Shown: positions 8,480 through 17,526 of the stretch, piece after piece
How positions within the stretch are numbered: position 1 is the first letter of the stretch
Layout: every line of letters begins with the position of its first letter
DNA from: Methylobacterium mesophilicum SR1.6/6
GTDB taxonomy: Bacteria > Pseudomonadota > Alphaproteobacteria > Rhizobiales > Beijerinckiaceae
Direction: 5' to 3'
NCBI RefSeq assembly: GCF_000364445.2
Contig: NZ_CP043538.1
Location: forward strand, 3,863,447-3,927,446
DNA length: 64,000 nt
Program-made: the position numbers and the translations under genes
Notes under the pieces: generated by a model
What the model was told of the DNA's origin: nothing
The model's input: the letters and a program-made list of their open reading frames with translations, nothing else
Database searches by the model: none

Positions 8480-9332
8480 GTCCGCCTCCGGTCTGCCATC
8501 GGGCCCCTCCTCCAGGAAGAGAGCGCGCCACTTTGCGGTGCAAGTCCAGCCCGCACCAGGGTTCTGCGCGTGGATGCACAGCTGCGCGTGCTAGCGGCCT
8601 CCGATCGACAAGGTGTTCTCACCGAGGTGGTGGCAATGGATTCAGCCCGGCGTCAGAGTGGCGTGGTACGTCCTGCGAACTCCTGTTTGGTTCAAGCTTA
8701 TCATTGATCCTCAGGGTATGAGAGGTAGCTTGGTCAAGGTTGGTACGGACTGATTATTCAGCGCGACTTGTAGGATAGATCAGCGCCGTTGTTCCAAGCC
8801 ATCAGACTTCCCGCAGGCCCACTCTCCGACACACTGCGACGAGTTTCGATTGGACAAGATGGCCGCGTCCACGCTCTTGTATCGCCGCATGAGGGCGGAT
8901 CGACCAGTTTCCAGCCTGAGCAGCTTGCCGCAACCGAACCGGGTCGTCCGCAGGACAGCCATCGGCTTGTTCCAAAAGCAGTTATTGTCCGGCCATCCGG
9001 CGAACCCTCGACCCGGTGTCGTCGTGCATCAGTCGGCATGCTGGCGGAAATCCCACGGGCTGAAGCTCCTGATGCGCTCACCACGTCGGTCTTGGCAAAG
9101 CTCCGGCCTGATCGGTGGGCCGGCATAGGCGGCGGCACATGCCTCACGGCATGGCAGGTTTTCTTCCACATCTCTCAAGCCGGACCTCCATGTGTGCGGT
9201 TTGATACAAATCCCGTCACAAATTCTCGGCGCCGTGAATGCGCACCGGTCGCGCAATCAAGAATCTAGCAAAATACGATCGAGTACAACTAAAACCGGCC
9301 TTTTGAGCACTTATAGGATCGAGGAAAATCTG
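8480..9332. other. Gene-poor AT-richer segment
   Basis: About 850 bp between the IS3 remnant and the chemoreceptor. Base composition is clearly less GC-rich than the flanks, especially 8700-8780 and 9190-9330. Open frames exist on both strands, but none has a recognisable domain or convincing start. It probably holds decayed accessory DNA and, near its right end, the promoter of the chemoreceptor gene. Confidence 0.5.
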
Positions 9333-10802
9333 ATGTTCGCCTATCGCAAAAACGATGCGAAGTTGAATGCAGCCTACGCTTCGCAGGCTGTGATTGAATT
9401 TGCGCTCGATGGCACGGTGAGATGGGCAAATGACAATTTCTTGAATGCGCTGGGTTACAAGCTCGATGAGATTAAAGGTAAACACCATCGAACATTCGTA
9501 GATCCCGCAGAACAGGGATCAGCCTATGAACAGTTCTGGGCCGCACTGCGGCGGGGAGAGTTTCAGACAGCGGAGTACAAGCGGATCGGCAAGGACGGCC
9601 GCCAAGTGTGGATCCAAGCGAGCTACTCACCGCTGATCGGCCGCAACGGCAAACCTTACGGCGTCATCAAATTCGCGCACGATATCACCAAGCAGAAGCT
9701 GTGGAATGCCGATTGCGAAGGCAAATTGCGTGCGCTTGACCGATCGCAGGGCATCATCGAGTTCAATCTCGACGGCACCGTCATCACCGCCAACCCAAAT
9801 TTTCTAGCTCTGGTCGGCTACACTCTCGACGAGATCAGAGGAAGACAGCATCGTGTGTTCGTAGATCCGGCTGAGCTTGGCCCGGAATACGATCGGTTCT
9901 GGAGCAGCCTGCGTCAAGGAGAGTTCCAACAGGCCGAGTACAAACGAGTCGGGAGGGGCGGACGCGTCGTCTACATCCAAGCGACTTACAACCCTGTCGC
10001 TGATGCGTCAGGCAAGCTGGTTAAGGTCGTGAAGTTTGCCACCGACATCACAGCGGCAGCCCACAAGCGCCTTGAGCGGGATCGCCTTCAGAAGGCGGTC
10101 GACGCCGACCTCGACGGGATCGCCGCATCTGTCTCAAAGGCGTCAGAGCAGGCGGTTGGCGCGGCCAGCGCTTCCGAGCAGGCGGCCGGCAACGCGCAGA
10201 ATGTCGCGGCCGGTGCCGAGGAACTGGCGGCGTCGGTTCGTGAGATCAGCCAGCAGGTGGGGCGCGCCCTCGCCGTATCGCGGCGCGCCGTCGATCAGTC
10301 GGAAGCGACCTCGATCGTCGTCGGCGGCCTCGCGGCCGCGGCCCAGCGCATCGGCGAGGTGGTGGATATGATCAACGGCATCGCCAGCCAAACGAACCTG
10401 CTCGCCTTGAACGCGACCATCGAGGCGGCGCGGGCTGGGGAAGCCGGCAAAGGGTTTGCGGTCGTGGCTGCCGAGGTCAAGGAGTTGGCAGCCCAGACCG
10501 CGAAAGCGACCGACAACATCAGCGCTCAGATCCGACAGACCCAGGCCGCCGCGACCGAGGCCGCCGCTGCGATCTCGGGCATTGGCGAGACGATCGGCGA
10601 GGTCAATGCGATCTCAAGCGCGATCTCGGCCTCGGTCGAGCAGCAAGCCGCGGTCGCGCAGGAGATGTCGGCCAGCATGCACGCGATGACGGCCGCCGTG
10701 ACAGAGATCAGCCAAGGTGTGAGCGTCATCGCGATCGCCACACGAGAGATCGCGAGTGCGTCCCAACAAGTACGGGATGCCTCCCACAGCATGGCCGCTT
10801 GA
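9333..10802 (+). CDS. Soluble methyl-accepting chemotaxis protein with two PAS domains
   Basis: 489 aa. Two tandem PAS domains (residues ~15-120 and ~135-240) are near-duplicates of each other: both carry an IEF-LDGT opening, a GY-LDEI-G segment, an H-R-FVDPAE segment and a RGEFQ-AEYKR segment. A methyl-accepting signalling domain follows (residues ~260-489), with the conserved tip [20 protein letters not shown] and [17 protein letters not shown]. There is no transmembrane segment or HAMP domain, so it is cytoplasmic, like BdlA- or Aer-type energy and oxygen sensors. The start at 9333 follows GAGGAAA and was preferred to an upstream in-frame codon. The gene lies in an AT-richer islet with IS remnants on both sides, which suggests horizontal gain. 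Confidence 0.9.
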   Translation: MFAYRKNDAKLNAAYASQAVIEFALDGTVRWANDNFLNALGYKLDEIKGKHHRTFVDPAEQGSAYEQFWAALRRGEFQTAEYKRIGKDGRQVWIQASYSPLIGRNGKPYGVIKFAHDITKQKLWNADCEGKLRALDRSQGIIEFNLDGTVITANPNFLALVGYTLDEIRGRQHRVFVDPAELGPEYDRFWSSLRQGEFQQAEYKRVGRGGRVVYIQATYNPVADASGKLVKVVKFATDITAAAHKRLERDRLQKAVDADLDGIAASVSKASEQAVGAASASEQAAGNAQNVAAGAEELAASVREISQQVGRALAVSRRAVDQSEATSIVVGGLAAAAQRIGEVVDMINGIASQTNLLALNATIEAARAGEAGKGFAVVAAEVKELAAQTAKATDNISAQIRQTQAAATEAAAAISGIGETIGEVNAISSAISASVEQQAAVAQEMSASMHAMTAAVTEISQGVSVIAIATREIASASQQVRDASHSMAA

Positions 10803-10819
10803 TCGAGGGGCAAAGACTG

Positions 10820-11131
10820 ATGTCGAACGTGAGCATCTTCCCTACGGCGCGCCGCGACGGAGCACATATGTGCCGCCTCGCGTTGGGCCTGAGCCAAGCG
10901 CATGACGGTGGAATCGATCTTGGATCGCGGCTGCCACACATTCACGCGGGAGCCCAAGACTTGATGGTATTAGCGGAAAAACTCCGCGCTGCTGTCGAAA
11001 CGATCGAAACGGATGATTCTACAGCAAGCCTCTTCGGGGTCGGCCTGCTTTCCGCTATCCACATGTGCATCGCAAATGTACAAAAATTGGCTGTCAAATC
11101 AAATGAGCTGCCGAATCAAATACATGAATAG
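10820..11131 (+). CDS. Small unknown protein downstream of the chemoreceptor
   Basis: 103 aa from the ATG at 10820, which is preceded by GAGGGG and lies 17 bp after the chemoreceptor stop. It is probably cotranscribed. The second half is helical and could form an amphipathic bundle (DLMVLAEKLRAAVETIET). No family is recognised. The position suggests a partner or regulator of the receptor, but that is only context. Confidence 0.45.
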   Translation: MSNVSIFPTARRDGAHMCRLALGLSQAHDGGIDLGSRLPHIHAGAQDLMVLAEKLRAAVETIETDDSTASLFGVGLLSAIHMCIANVQKLAVKSNELPNQIHE

Positions 11132-11670
11132 TCCAAAATTCGATATCAAATTTGATATTTTAATAGCGACGTCATTGCCTTCACAGTAAGTATCCTGTGA
11201 AGATAAAACGGGCGCATATCTGGAAACTTGCACCCCACCGGACCCTATCTTGTTCGATATTATCCTTGATGATTGTAAACATCTGACCGACACAGCGAGG
11301 TCCGCTTCCGTGCGTTGCAGCCCAGAGGCGGACCGGTGCAAATCCGGCTCAGGCAGGCGGCCTGCTGGCGACCTCAATACCAGTCGTCAGAGCTGAGCCA
11401 TATCTGGCAGCCCCGGCCGATCTCTGACAGAGTCTCCGATATTGCTGTGCCTTGATTTGCAAGGTGCAATGCTGCCGAGAGATTTTCTCTCAGGTGCTGT
11501 TGCCGGATGGGGGCAAATGCGCGGATCCCTGCTGCGCGGGCTCAGGATCACATCGGCGTCCAAAGAAAGCGCAGAGCTCCGTCAGCACGACAACAGAGAT
11601 TGCCGTCCATCTTCCACAATGAGCTTTGCGTTAAAGACGGTGCCATGATGTCATACGGTACGCGTCCCGG
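11132..11670. other. AT-rich intergenic segment without recognised genes
   Basis: Unusually AT-rich for this genome around 11100-11280, including TTTGATATTTTAATAGCGAC. No open frame with a recognisable domain is seen. It is probably part of the same acquired islet as the chemoreceptor and may contain promoter-like sequence, but I cannot assign any. Confidence 0.4.
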
Positions 11671-11820
11671 ACGCGCGACCGGCTGGCCAAGCAACGCACG
11701 CAGCTGGTGACCATGATCCGCGGCCTGCTCGCCGGGTTCGGGATCGAGAGGGCGCGGGGCCTGCGCCCTGCGCTCGAACTGGCGGCCCGCCTCCGCATCG
11801 CCGATCGGATCGCCGCATCA
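11671..11820 (+). mobile_element. IS110-family transposase fragment
   Basis: One frame reads RDRLAKQRTQLVTMIRGLLA followed by GFGIE. This matches the helical segment of IS110-family transposases that links the DEDD and C-terminal domains. About 25 residues are recognisable, followed by ~25 less clear ones. Neither the catalytic residues nor element ends are present, so it is a decayed scar. The region from 11821 to 12129 is AT-rich and holds only the promoter region of the next gene. Confidence 0.55.
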
Positions 11821-12129
11821 AGCGCGGTCGGGAGGACGCGAAGAAGGGCGACTTCGGAGCGCCGCTGTCGCGAGCGCGCACCTGACGATGCGTTTCACCT
11901 GGGTACGTGGCAGCTTGGGCAGACAGTCATTCGCTGGGAAAGTTGATTCAGCGCGCCCCTCGAAACTGGGCGTTCCAGATTGAGACAATCTTGTGCGCCA
12001 CAGGTATTTACCTTCCGCTGGAAGGTGCATTTTTGATCAATATCGGCGCGAAAAATCTGGAATAAGAATTGAAACTACGTACCCGAGCCCGGCCACTTGT
12101 CTCAAGCCGGGAGAGAGAGGTGCGAGGTC

Positions 12130-12786
12130 ATGAGTACGGCCGTTGGCGTCCTGATCCTTGATGAACCGCAGGACCTGAGCGCGACTGTTCGCGCGACACT
12201 GGAGCACATGCCCGAGCTCCACACGATCGGCGAGGCGGATCTGGATCGGGCGAACACCGACACGACCGTCGCGCTGATCTTCCTCGACGAGATCCGGCTC
12301 GCCGACGGGATCGCCCGCATCGTCGGCCTGAAGGAGCGTCAGCCCAACCTGCGCACGCTGGTGGCCTTCGGCGCGCTCGCGGCGGATGACCTGCGCGCGC
12401 TGCTGGCTGCGGGCGTCGACGCGTTCGTGGCGCGCTCGAAGTCGCCCCGGGAACTCGGCGCCGCGCTGCTGGCGCTCGCGGAGGGCTCGGACTGCCTGAC
12501 GCCGCCGGAGCAGCCCGGTGCGGCGGCGAGCGAGGCGGCCGACAGCCTGGGCCTCACGCCCCGCGAGGCCGAGGTGCTGCGCTTCCTCAGCTCCGGCTTC
12601 AGCAACAAGGAGGTCGCCCGGCGGCTGGCGCTGAGCGTGCGCACCGTCGAGACCCACCGGCTCAACCTGCGCCGCAAGACCCAGACGGGCCGGCTCAAGG
12701 ATCTGGTCTCGCTCGCCCGACAGCTCAGCCTGCCTCCCGTCATCGACACAGAGGCCAAGCGCGACACGTATCGGCTTCGGCATTGA
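12130..12786 (+). CDS. NarL/FixJ-type response regulator (LuxR HTH)
   Basis: 218 aa. An N-terminal receiver-like domain (residues 1-120) is followed by a LuxR-type helix-turn-helix (residues ~135-200: LTPREAEVLRFLSSGFSNKE, then RTVETHRLNLRRKT). The receiver is divergent. LIFLDEI supplies a candidate phospho-acceptor Asp, but the usual conserved Lys position reads Arg (FVARSKSPREL). Phosphorylation is therefore uncertain, and it may act as an atypical receiver. No kinase is adjacent. The ATG at 12130 is preceded by a purine-rich GAGAGAGGTGCGAGG. It is a DNA-binding regulator with unknown targets. Confidence 0.82.
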   Translation: MSTAVGVLILDEPQDLSATVRATLEHMPELHTIGEADLDRANTDTTVALIFLDEIRLADGIARIVGLKERQPNLRTLVAFGALAADDLRALLAAGVDAFVARSKSPRELGAALLALAEGSDCLTPPEQPGAAASEAADSLGLTPREAEVLRFLSSGFSNKEVARRLALSVRTVETHRLNLRRKTQTGRLKDLVSLARQLSLPPVIDTEAKRDTYRLRH

Positions 12787-12894
12787 AGCGCGCCGCGTCG
12801 GTCAGCCATCCAGGCGCTTCGATCCAGGCTTCAGCGCCCGGCGACAAGGCGAAGCCTCTGGCTTGCAATGCGCATCTTCCATTGGAACAGGTCC

Positions 12895-13143
12895 ATGCCG
12901 CTTTACGATTTCACGTTGGGCCAACTGAGTGGCCAGACCTCGTTCAAGCGCTTCCACTTCGAAGCTCGCGATCTGGACGTTGCCATTCGCGAAGCGACGG
13001 CGTGGGCGAAGCATACGCGCCGCCACTCGGGTCGTCCGAACGACACGTCGCATTGGCCGCTGGTCATCTTGGCGGGAGAAGGTTCGGCCGATCTGAGGCC
13101 TGGGACGATGCTGTTCGAATTGAAGGACGTACACCCGGATTGA
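12895..13143 (+). CDS. Small protein of unknown function
   Basis: 82 aa if started at 12895 (after GGAACAGG). An in-frame ATG at 12868 would add nine residues but has no ribosome binding site. The product looks like a compact alpha/beta domain (LYDFTLGQLSG, FEARDLDVAIREATAWAKHT, WPLVILAGEG). No family is recognised with confidence. It follows the response regulator on the same strand after ~110 bp. Confidence 0.45.
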   Translation: MPLYDFTLGQLSGQTSFKRFHFEARDLDVAIREATAWAKHTRRHSGRPNDTSHWPLVILAGEGSADLRPGTMLFELKDVHPD

Positions 13144-13270
13144 GGACGGTCCTGCGTCGTCACGGGCTGCTCGACGCTGCCTCTGGCTTGCAGTAGCTCT
13201 CGTGGATGGTGATCGCCTCGACCCAGGGCATCGACTTAGGCAAGCGAGGCCTACCCGCTCGCGAAGGCCT

Positions 13271-13297
13271 GGACCCTCGACCGCGTCGAGAGGGTCC
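13271..13297. other. Strong hairpin without T-tract
   Basis: GGACCCT and AGGGTCC pair across CGAC-CGC-GTCG, giving about 11 bp of GC-rich stem. No run of T follows on either strand, so it is not a normal intrinsic terminator. It lies in the 250-bp gap before a group of overlapping small genes and may sit in their leader. Confidence 0.4.
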
Positions 13298-13393
13298 GGA
13301 CGAACGCGGGCGCGGCCGAGGCGCTGAAGACAAGGTGGCGGGGAGGCGCACCATGGTCCGGACCACAATCCTGCCGGCCCATCCGGTGACGGG

Positions 13394-13678
13394 GTGAGCG
13401 AGGCGGTGGCCACAGCCGCGGGCCGGCATTGGTTCTACGACAGCAAGATCCTGGTCGCAGCATTCTGCCTGCTCTCGATCGTCGCCATCTTCTGGCAGGT
13501 CAGCCGCTTCGAGGGCTTCGAGCCGATCTTCACGTGCGCCTCCGAAAGAGACCTGGATCGTGGACTGCTCTCCATGGGCATGGAGGCCTGCATGGCGGAC
13601 GCGAGATCGCAGGCGGCGCAATCGCGCTGCATGCACGTGTCCTACCTTCTCGCCTGCAAGGAGGAGAGGTGGCGGTGA
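13394..13678 (+). CDS. Small membrane-anchored protein, unknown
   Basis: 94 aa from a GTG start. One hydrophobic span (ILVAAFCLLSIVAIFW, residues ~19-34) precedes a ~55-residue soluble domain with four cysteines (TCASER, EACMAD, SRCMH, LACKEE). These could form two disulfides in the periplasm or bind a metal. Its stop overlaps the next gene's ATG by one base, so it is the first gene of a compact operon of three. No family is recognised. Confidence 0.5.
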   Translation: MSEAVATAAGRHWFYDSKILVAAFCLLSIVAIFWQVSRFEGFEPIFTCASERDLDRGLLSMGMEACMADARSQAAQSRCMHVSYLLACKEERWR

Positions 13679-13857
13679 TGGCGTCAGAGCCTGCGCCTCC
13701 GACGGATCCTGTCGAGGCGCTGAAGCCCATCCGAGCGGCGGTCGCGCGCGCGTGCGAAACGACCTCCGGCACGCCGGCCGAGCCGATCATCCAGAGGATC
13801 GGCCTCCTCGGCAAGGCTTTGCCGCTGGAGCGGCGGCGGAGGGTGACGAAGCGTTGA
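13678..13857 (+). CDS. 59-aa protein, second gene of a small overlapping operon
   Basis: The ATG at 13678 overlaps the upstream TGA and is preceded by GGAGGAGAGG inside the previous gene. The short product is helical and basic at the C-terminus (LERRRRVTKR). Its own stop overlaps the TTG start of the following gene. The tight coupling supports translation although no family is recognised. Confidence 0.4.
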   Translation: MASEPAPPTDPVEALKPIRAAVARACETTSGTPAEPIIQRIGLLGKALPLERRRRVTKR

Positions 13858-14054
13858 GCGAGGAGCCCAACCACGAGCACGAGGTCGTCGTCGCCCGCCT
13901 GATGAGGCAGCTCTACGGCTTCGCGGAGGGCCTCGGCCTCGACGAGGCGACCACGCGCCATATCGTGGAGCGCGTCATCGCCGACATGCCGCTGTTGCCG
14001 GACGATGATCGTCTGGCCCGGGCCCGCAATTGGATGCTCATCGCGGCGCAGTAG
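13854..14054 (+). CDS. 66-aa helical protein, third gene of a small overlapping operon
   Basis: The TTG at 13854 overlaps the preceding TGA in a TTGA arrangement, with GGAGGG about 10 bases upstream. The product is acidic at the start and predicted helical (VVVARLMRQLYGFAEGLGLD). No family is recognised. Confidence 0.4.
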   Translation: MSEEPNHEHEVVVARLMRQLYGFAEGLGLDEATTRHIVERVIADMPLLPDDDRLARARNWMLIAAQ

Positions 14055-14494
14055 CGACGGGAGCGAGATTGCCGGTCCTGGCGCGGAGGCCGCCGACGCG
14101 CTCCGGGCCCGCGGCCCTAGCGTCGAACCCTGGAGCGACGAGTTTCCGCTCGGCGCGTCGCTGGCGAAACGCTGATGGATGGCGCGTTGCTCGCGCTCGC
14201 GATCGAGTACGGGATGATGGACTCGCCCGGTCCGCCGCAAGAGCCGTCGGCGCGCCCGCCGAACCGCCGGCGCCAGCCCGCGGTCGCCACCTTGCAGCGC
14301 TGCGAGCCGTCGCCGCCAGCCCCGGCGGCCTGTGCCACGACGCCGATCCAACCGCGATGCCGGCGCTGCGCGAGTTCAGGGACGTCGGGGAACGCGCGAC
14401 CCGCGGGCAAACCGGTCGGCACGCGGGGCGCCTCACGCCGGCCGGGCGCGAATGGCTTGCCACGCGCGGCATCCGCGGGAACGCCGAGACGTGA
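14030..14494 (+). CDS. Doubtful small basic protein
   Basis: An open frame runs from a TTG at 14030. Only the last ~50 residues look protein-like, ending in a winged-helix-like tail (GRLTPAGREWLATRG). The first half is low-complexity and overlaps other frames. It may be the end of a broken DNA-binding gene. It converges on umuC, ten bases from its stop. Confidence 0.2.
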   Translation: MDAHRGAVATGARLPVLARRPPTRSGPAALASNPGATSFRSARRWRNADGWRVARARDRVRDDGLARSAARAVGAPAEPPAPARGRHLAALRAVAASPGGLCHDADPTAMPALREFRDVGERATRGQTGRHAGRLTPAGREWLATRGIRGNAET

Positions 14495-14504
14495 GCGACG
14501 ACCG

Positions 14505-15833
14505 TCACGCATGGGCGACCGGCAGTTCGCTGACCTGGGTCGTGTAGCGCGGCGTGCGCATCTCGAACTTGGTGTTCCAGTCGCGCCGGCTGACCAAGCC
14601 CGCCCGCGCCGGCACGACCGCGCCGCGACCCCAGCGCGCGTTGCACGCATCCATCGCCGCCATCAGCGGCCCCGACCGCGCCCGGTCCAGCGCGCCGATC
14701 AGCGCCCGCGGGCTGTGCGACAGCGGCACGAGGTCGTTGGTGACGAGGCCGGCCTTCGCGTACCGCCAGGGCCGCTCGCCCGGCTCGCGCCACGTCTTCG
14801 CCACCCCGTGCCGCGCCGCCTTGATCAGCGCCAGCGTGTCCGACGTGTGCTCCGGCAAGGTGACCGTGATGGACACGGAGCGCATCGGGGCACCGTGGTC
14901 GTGCTCGCTCGTGTGATAGAAGACGGACACATGGTTGGTGCCGAGCCCCTCGCGCCGCAGCTTCTCGCCGAGCCGCGTCGCGTGGGCCGATACCGCCTCC
15001 TCAAGGGTCGCGCGGTCCTCGACCCGGCTGGAGAACGAGCGCGTCACCGCGCAGCCCTTCCGCCGGGCCGGCACCATCTCCAATGGCAGACAGGCCAGCC
15101 CGCGCAGCTCGTGGATGATGCGCTCGCCCACGACGGTCAGGCCCTTGCGCACCGGCCGCGGGTCCAGGTCGCGCAGGTCCGCCACGCTCTCGACGCCCAT
15201 GGCCTCCAGCTTGGCGAGCGAGGCGCGGCCGATGCCCCACACTGCCGCGACGTCGATCCGGCACAGCCAGTGCGCGTAGGCCACCGGGTCGGTCAGGTCG
15301 CACACGCCGTCGAGCGCCGGCACGGACTTGGCGATGTGGTTGGCGAGCTTGGCCAGCGTCTTGGTCGGCCCGATGCCCACGCAGGTGGGAATGCCCGTCC
15401 AGGTCCGGACGGTGGCCCGCAGGTCCCGGGCGAGTTCGACGCGCAAGGCCGGCGCCACGTCGGCGAGGTTCAGGAAGCTCTCGTCGATGGAGTAGATCTC
15501 CACCTGCGGGCTGAACCGACGGTAGACCGCGTTGGTGCGCCCCGACATGTCGCCGTAGAGCGTGTAGTTCGACGACAACACCCGCACGCCCCGGGCCCGG
15601 CACAGGTCGCGGATCTTGAAATACGGGTCGCCCATCCTGATGCCGAGCGCCTTCGCCTCGGCCGTGCGGGCGATGGCGCAGCCGTCGTTGTTGGAGAGCA
15701 CGATCACCGGCACCGCGGCGAGCCTGGGATCGAACACGCGCTCGCACGCGCAGTAGAAGCTGTTGCCGTCGATCAGCGCCACGGCGCGGCCGCCGCCTAT
15801 CCGGTCACGCAGGCGCGCGTCGGGGGTGCTCAC
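14505..15833 (-). CDS. umuC: DNA polymerase V catalytic subunit UmuC (Y-family)
   Basis: 442 aa, normal length. The Y-family polymerase signature is clear: catalytic [10 protein letters not shown] near residue 22, SNNDGC, YSIDESF near 130, [14 protein letters not shown], and a C-terminal little-finger and DUF4113-like region. It carries out error-prone translesion synthesis in complex with processed UmuD. The GTG start overlaps the umuD stop by four bases (GTGA), so the two are translationally coupled. Expression should follow the LexA box before umuD. Confidence 0.95.
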   Translation of the reverse strand: MSTPDARLRDRIGGGRAVALIDGNSFYCACERVFDPRLAAVPVIVLSNNDGCAIARTAEAKALGIRMGDPYFKIRDLCRARGVRVLSSNYTLYGDMSGRTNAVYRRFSPQVEIYSIDESFLNLADVAPALRVELARDLRATVRTWTGIPTCVGIGPTKTLAKLANHIAKSVPALDGVCDLTDPVAYAHWLCRIDVAAVWGIGRASLAKLEAMGVESVADLRDLDPRPVRKGLTVVGERIIHELRGLACLPLEMVPARRKGCAVTRSFSSRVEDRATLEEAVSAHATRLGEKLRREGLGTNHVSVFYHTSEHDHGAPMRSVSITVTLPEHTSDTLALIKAARHGVAKTWREPGERPWRYAKAGLVTNDLVPLSHSPRALIGALDRARSGPLMAAMDACNARWGRGAVVPARAGLVSRRDWNTKFEMRTPRYTTQVSELPVAHA

Positions 15834-16282
15834 GAGAGCTGCCCGCGGGCCACATGCCAGCGGATCGAGAAGCGCACCACGCCCCAGAGCACGCTCTCGC
15901 CGAGTTCCTCGATCGCGAAGGCGGGCATCTCGGGATTGCAGAAGGCGAGCCGGGCGACGTTGCCCTCGATGACGAGGCGCTTGCAGCTCATCTGGCCGTC
16001 GATCGCGGCCACGACGATGCTGCCGTGACCGGCCTTCAGGCTGCGGTCGACGCAGGCGAGATCGCGGTCGTAGATGCCGGCGCCCTCCATGGACGATCCA
16101 CTGATCCGCCACAGGAAGGTGGCGGGCGGGTTCGGCACGAGCCAGCGCGGCAGCTCCAGCGCATCCTCGACGAAGTCGTCCGCGGGCGAGGGGAAGCCGG
16201 CGCACAGCGCCTGTCCGATCAGTGGGATGCGGACGGCGTCAGCGCTTTGGACCAGCAGTTCGTCGATCCGGTTGAGGTGCAC
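15830..16282 (-). CDS. umuD: UmuD, self-cleaving translesion polymerase subunit
   Basis: 150 aa from a GTG at 16282. A longer frame from TTG at 16318 would run through the LexA box and was rejected. The S24 peptidase fold is complete: cleavage site A28-G29 before FPSPADD, nucleophile Ser in SGSSMEGAG (about residue 64) and general-base Lys in SCKRL (about 101). The usual Cys-Gly cleavage pair is Ala-Gly here, which LexA-type proteins also use. RecA-stimulated cleavage would yield UmuD', the partner of UmuC. Confidence 0.93.
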   Translation of the reverse strand: MHLNRIDELLVQSADAVRIPLIGQALCAGFPSPADDFVEDALELPRWLVPNPPATFLWRISGSSMEGAGIYDRDLACVDRSLKAGHGSIVVAAIDGQMSCKRLVIEGNVARLAFCNPEMPAFAIEELGESVLWGVVRFSIRWHVARGQLS

Positions 16283-16301
16283 CCGTGGTCCCGCCGTGCT
16301 A

Positions 16302-16316
16302 GAACAGACGAAGAAC
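16302..16316 (-). promoter_or_regulatory. LexA (SOS) box of umuDC
   Basis: GTTC-TTCGTCT-GTTC on the minus strand matches the alphaproteobacterial LexA consensus GTTC-N7-GTTC exactly. It lies 19 bp upstream of the chosen umuD start. It places umuDC under SOS control and also argues for the shorter umuD start. Confidence 0.9.
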
Positions 16317-16449
16317 AAACATCAGGCGGCCCGGTGGTTCAATCGGCGAGGTCATCGAACCAAAATGCGCCGTGGACGGGTGTGGACAGTGGGGTAGAAG
16401 GCGAATCGTGGCGTCAGCTTACGCCGCCTTTTGCAGAAGTGAGGCGAAG

Positions 16450-16704
16450 ATGGCGATGAAGACGGCGTTCGTGGTGCAGCCCTTCGAGCTCCATCGCAAG
16501 AGGCTGCGGCCGGCTCGCCAGGAGCCCGCTCAGACAGAGAGCGGTGCGTTGAAGAAGGCCGAGAACTTGGCCAAGCGGATGCCCGGCGCGGCCGCGCTGA
16601 AGGTGGTGGCCGACGACGAGACCGGCGAGCTGGAGGGCGTCACGATCCTCGGGCAGTGGGGCGAGATCCCAGACGATTTCGCCGAGAGCCTGCAGGGCGG
16701 CTGA
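16450..16704 (+). CDS. Small conserved-looking protein, unknown
   Basis: 84 aa from the ATG at 16450, preceded by GTGAGGCGAAG. The composition is soluble and mixed alpha/beta (AFVVQPFELHRKRLRPARQE, then GELEGVTILGQWGEIPDDF). It is divergent from umuD and followed after 32 bp by another small gene. No family is recognised. The nearby LexA box faces the other way, so SOS control of this gene is uncertain. Confidence 0.5.
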   Translation: MAMKTAFVVQPFELHRKRLRPARQEPAQTESGALKKAENLAKRMPGAAALKVVADDETGELEGVTILGQWGEIPDDFAESLQGG

Positions 16705-16736
16705 AGCCCGGCATGCAGAAGGATTGGGAGAGCGAC

Positions 16737-16979
16737 ATGTCGGCCGTTCGACGGGTCGGGAACTTCCTGCAGGTCCAAGACGGCGATGGCTGTCGGCACC
16801 TGCTCCGTGTCACGAGCGTCCAGGCGCTGAGCGATACCGACCTGATGCGCAACGAGACCTTCATCACGGCGGCGGGTCGAACGATCCGGGTGACGCAGCC
16901 GCTCGATGAGATCGTGGAGCTCGTGGCACCCGGCGAGGGAGGGATGCCGGAGCCGAAGGACGAGGCGTGGCCGTTCTGA
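16737..16979 (+). CDS. Small unknown protein
   Basis: 80 aa from the ATG at 16737, preceded by GGGAGAG. Predicted mostly beta (RRVGNFLQVQDGDGCRHLL, TFITAAGRTIRVTQPLDEIV), perhaps a small SH3- or Hfq-like barrel, though no family is certain. It is probably cotranscribed with the preceding small gene. Confidence 0.5.
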   Translation: MSAVRRVGNFLQVQDGDGCRHLLRVTSVQALSDTDLMRNETFITAAGRTIRVTQPLDEIVELVAPGEGGMPEPKDEAWPF

Positions 16980-17055
16980 CGTCCCCGCGCCACGAACTCC
17001 CAGACCGGCCCGCCCGGCCCGCGGCGAGGCGGTCGCCGGCCATCGGACCGAAGGC

Positions 17056-17075
17056 GATCCGATCCGATCCGATCG
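17056..17075. repeat. GATCC pentanucleotide repeat
   Basis: GATCCGATCCGATCCGATCG: three GATCC units and one variant, in non-coding DNA after the small gene. The number of units is low. It is a potential slippage site but too short to infer function. Confidence 0.7.
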
Positions 17076-17128
17076 GCGGCGATCGCCGCGGCCGCGCCGG
17101 GATCAAACACCTAGCAGGTCGACGCACG

Positions 17129-17158
17129 AAAAAGCCCGCCGCGGCGAACCGGGCGGGC
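17129..17158 (-). terminator. Rho-independent terminator (minus strand)
   Basis: Read on the minus strand, GCCCGCC pairs with GGCGGGC across an 11-base loop and is followed by TTTTT. It is well placed to end transcription from the MucR gene, but lies ~370 bp past that gene's stop. The intervening 17159-17526 shows no gene that I can support, so a long 3' UTR or a small RNA is possible. Confidence 0.7.
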
Positions 17159-17526
17159 GGAAGGCTGGTGCGTCTCTGAAGAGTCGAAGGGGGAGACACG
17201 GCTGCGACCGTACCAGCGCCACGAAAACAGGAAACCCCGGCTCGATGACAGATCGAGCGACCTTTCAGCTTCAACGAAAATGCCCGGCGCGCCGGTGCCG
17301 GCGGGGCTGAAGGGATCTGTCGCTGCGCTATCGCGGATCAGTCTGCGCGCTGGCGGGCACGGGGTTCCGTCAGCTCGGCGACCGCCGCCGATCCGCGACC
17401 CGGCCGCCTCCGGCGCGGCCGGCGATGAGCGCGATGCCGATGCGCCCCGAAACGCGAAGACCCCGCTGCTTCGTGGGCGCGGCGTCCCGTGGGCGCAGGA
17501 GCTGCTTTTCCGCCGCGTCAGTGCGA

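Noticed and set aside
8758..9171. 137-aa minus-strand open frame before the chemoreceptor
   Set aside because: No motif, no ribosome binding site, and overlapping frames of similar length on the plus strand. No basis to choose one as real.
14175..16028. 617-aa plus-strand open frame over the umuDC region
   Set aside because: It is antisense to umuC and umuD, which have complete motifs. Its composition (Arg, Pro, His, Gly) is that of a GC-rich shadow frame.
15830..16318. Longer umuD beginning at TTG 16318
   Set aside because: The added codons are the LexA operator itself. The GTG at 16282 gives a UmuD-like N-terminus.
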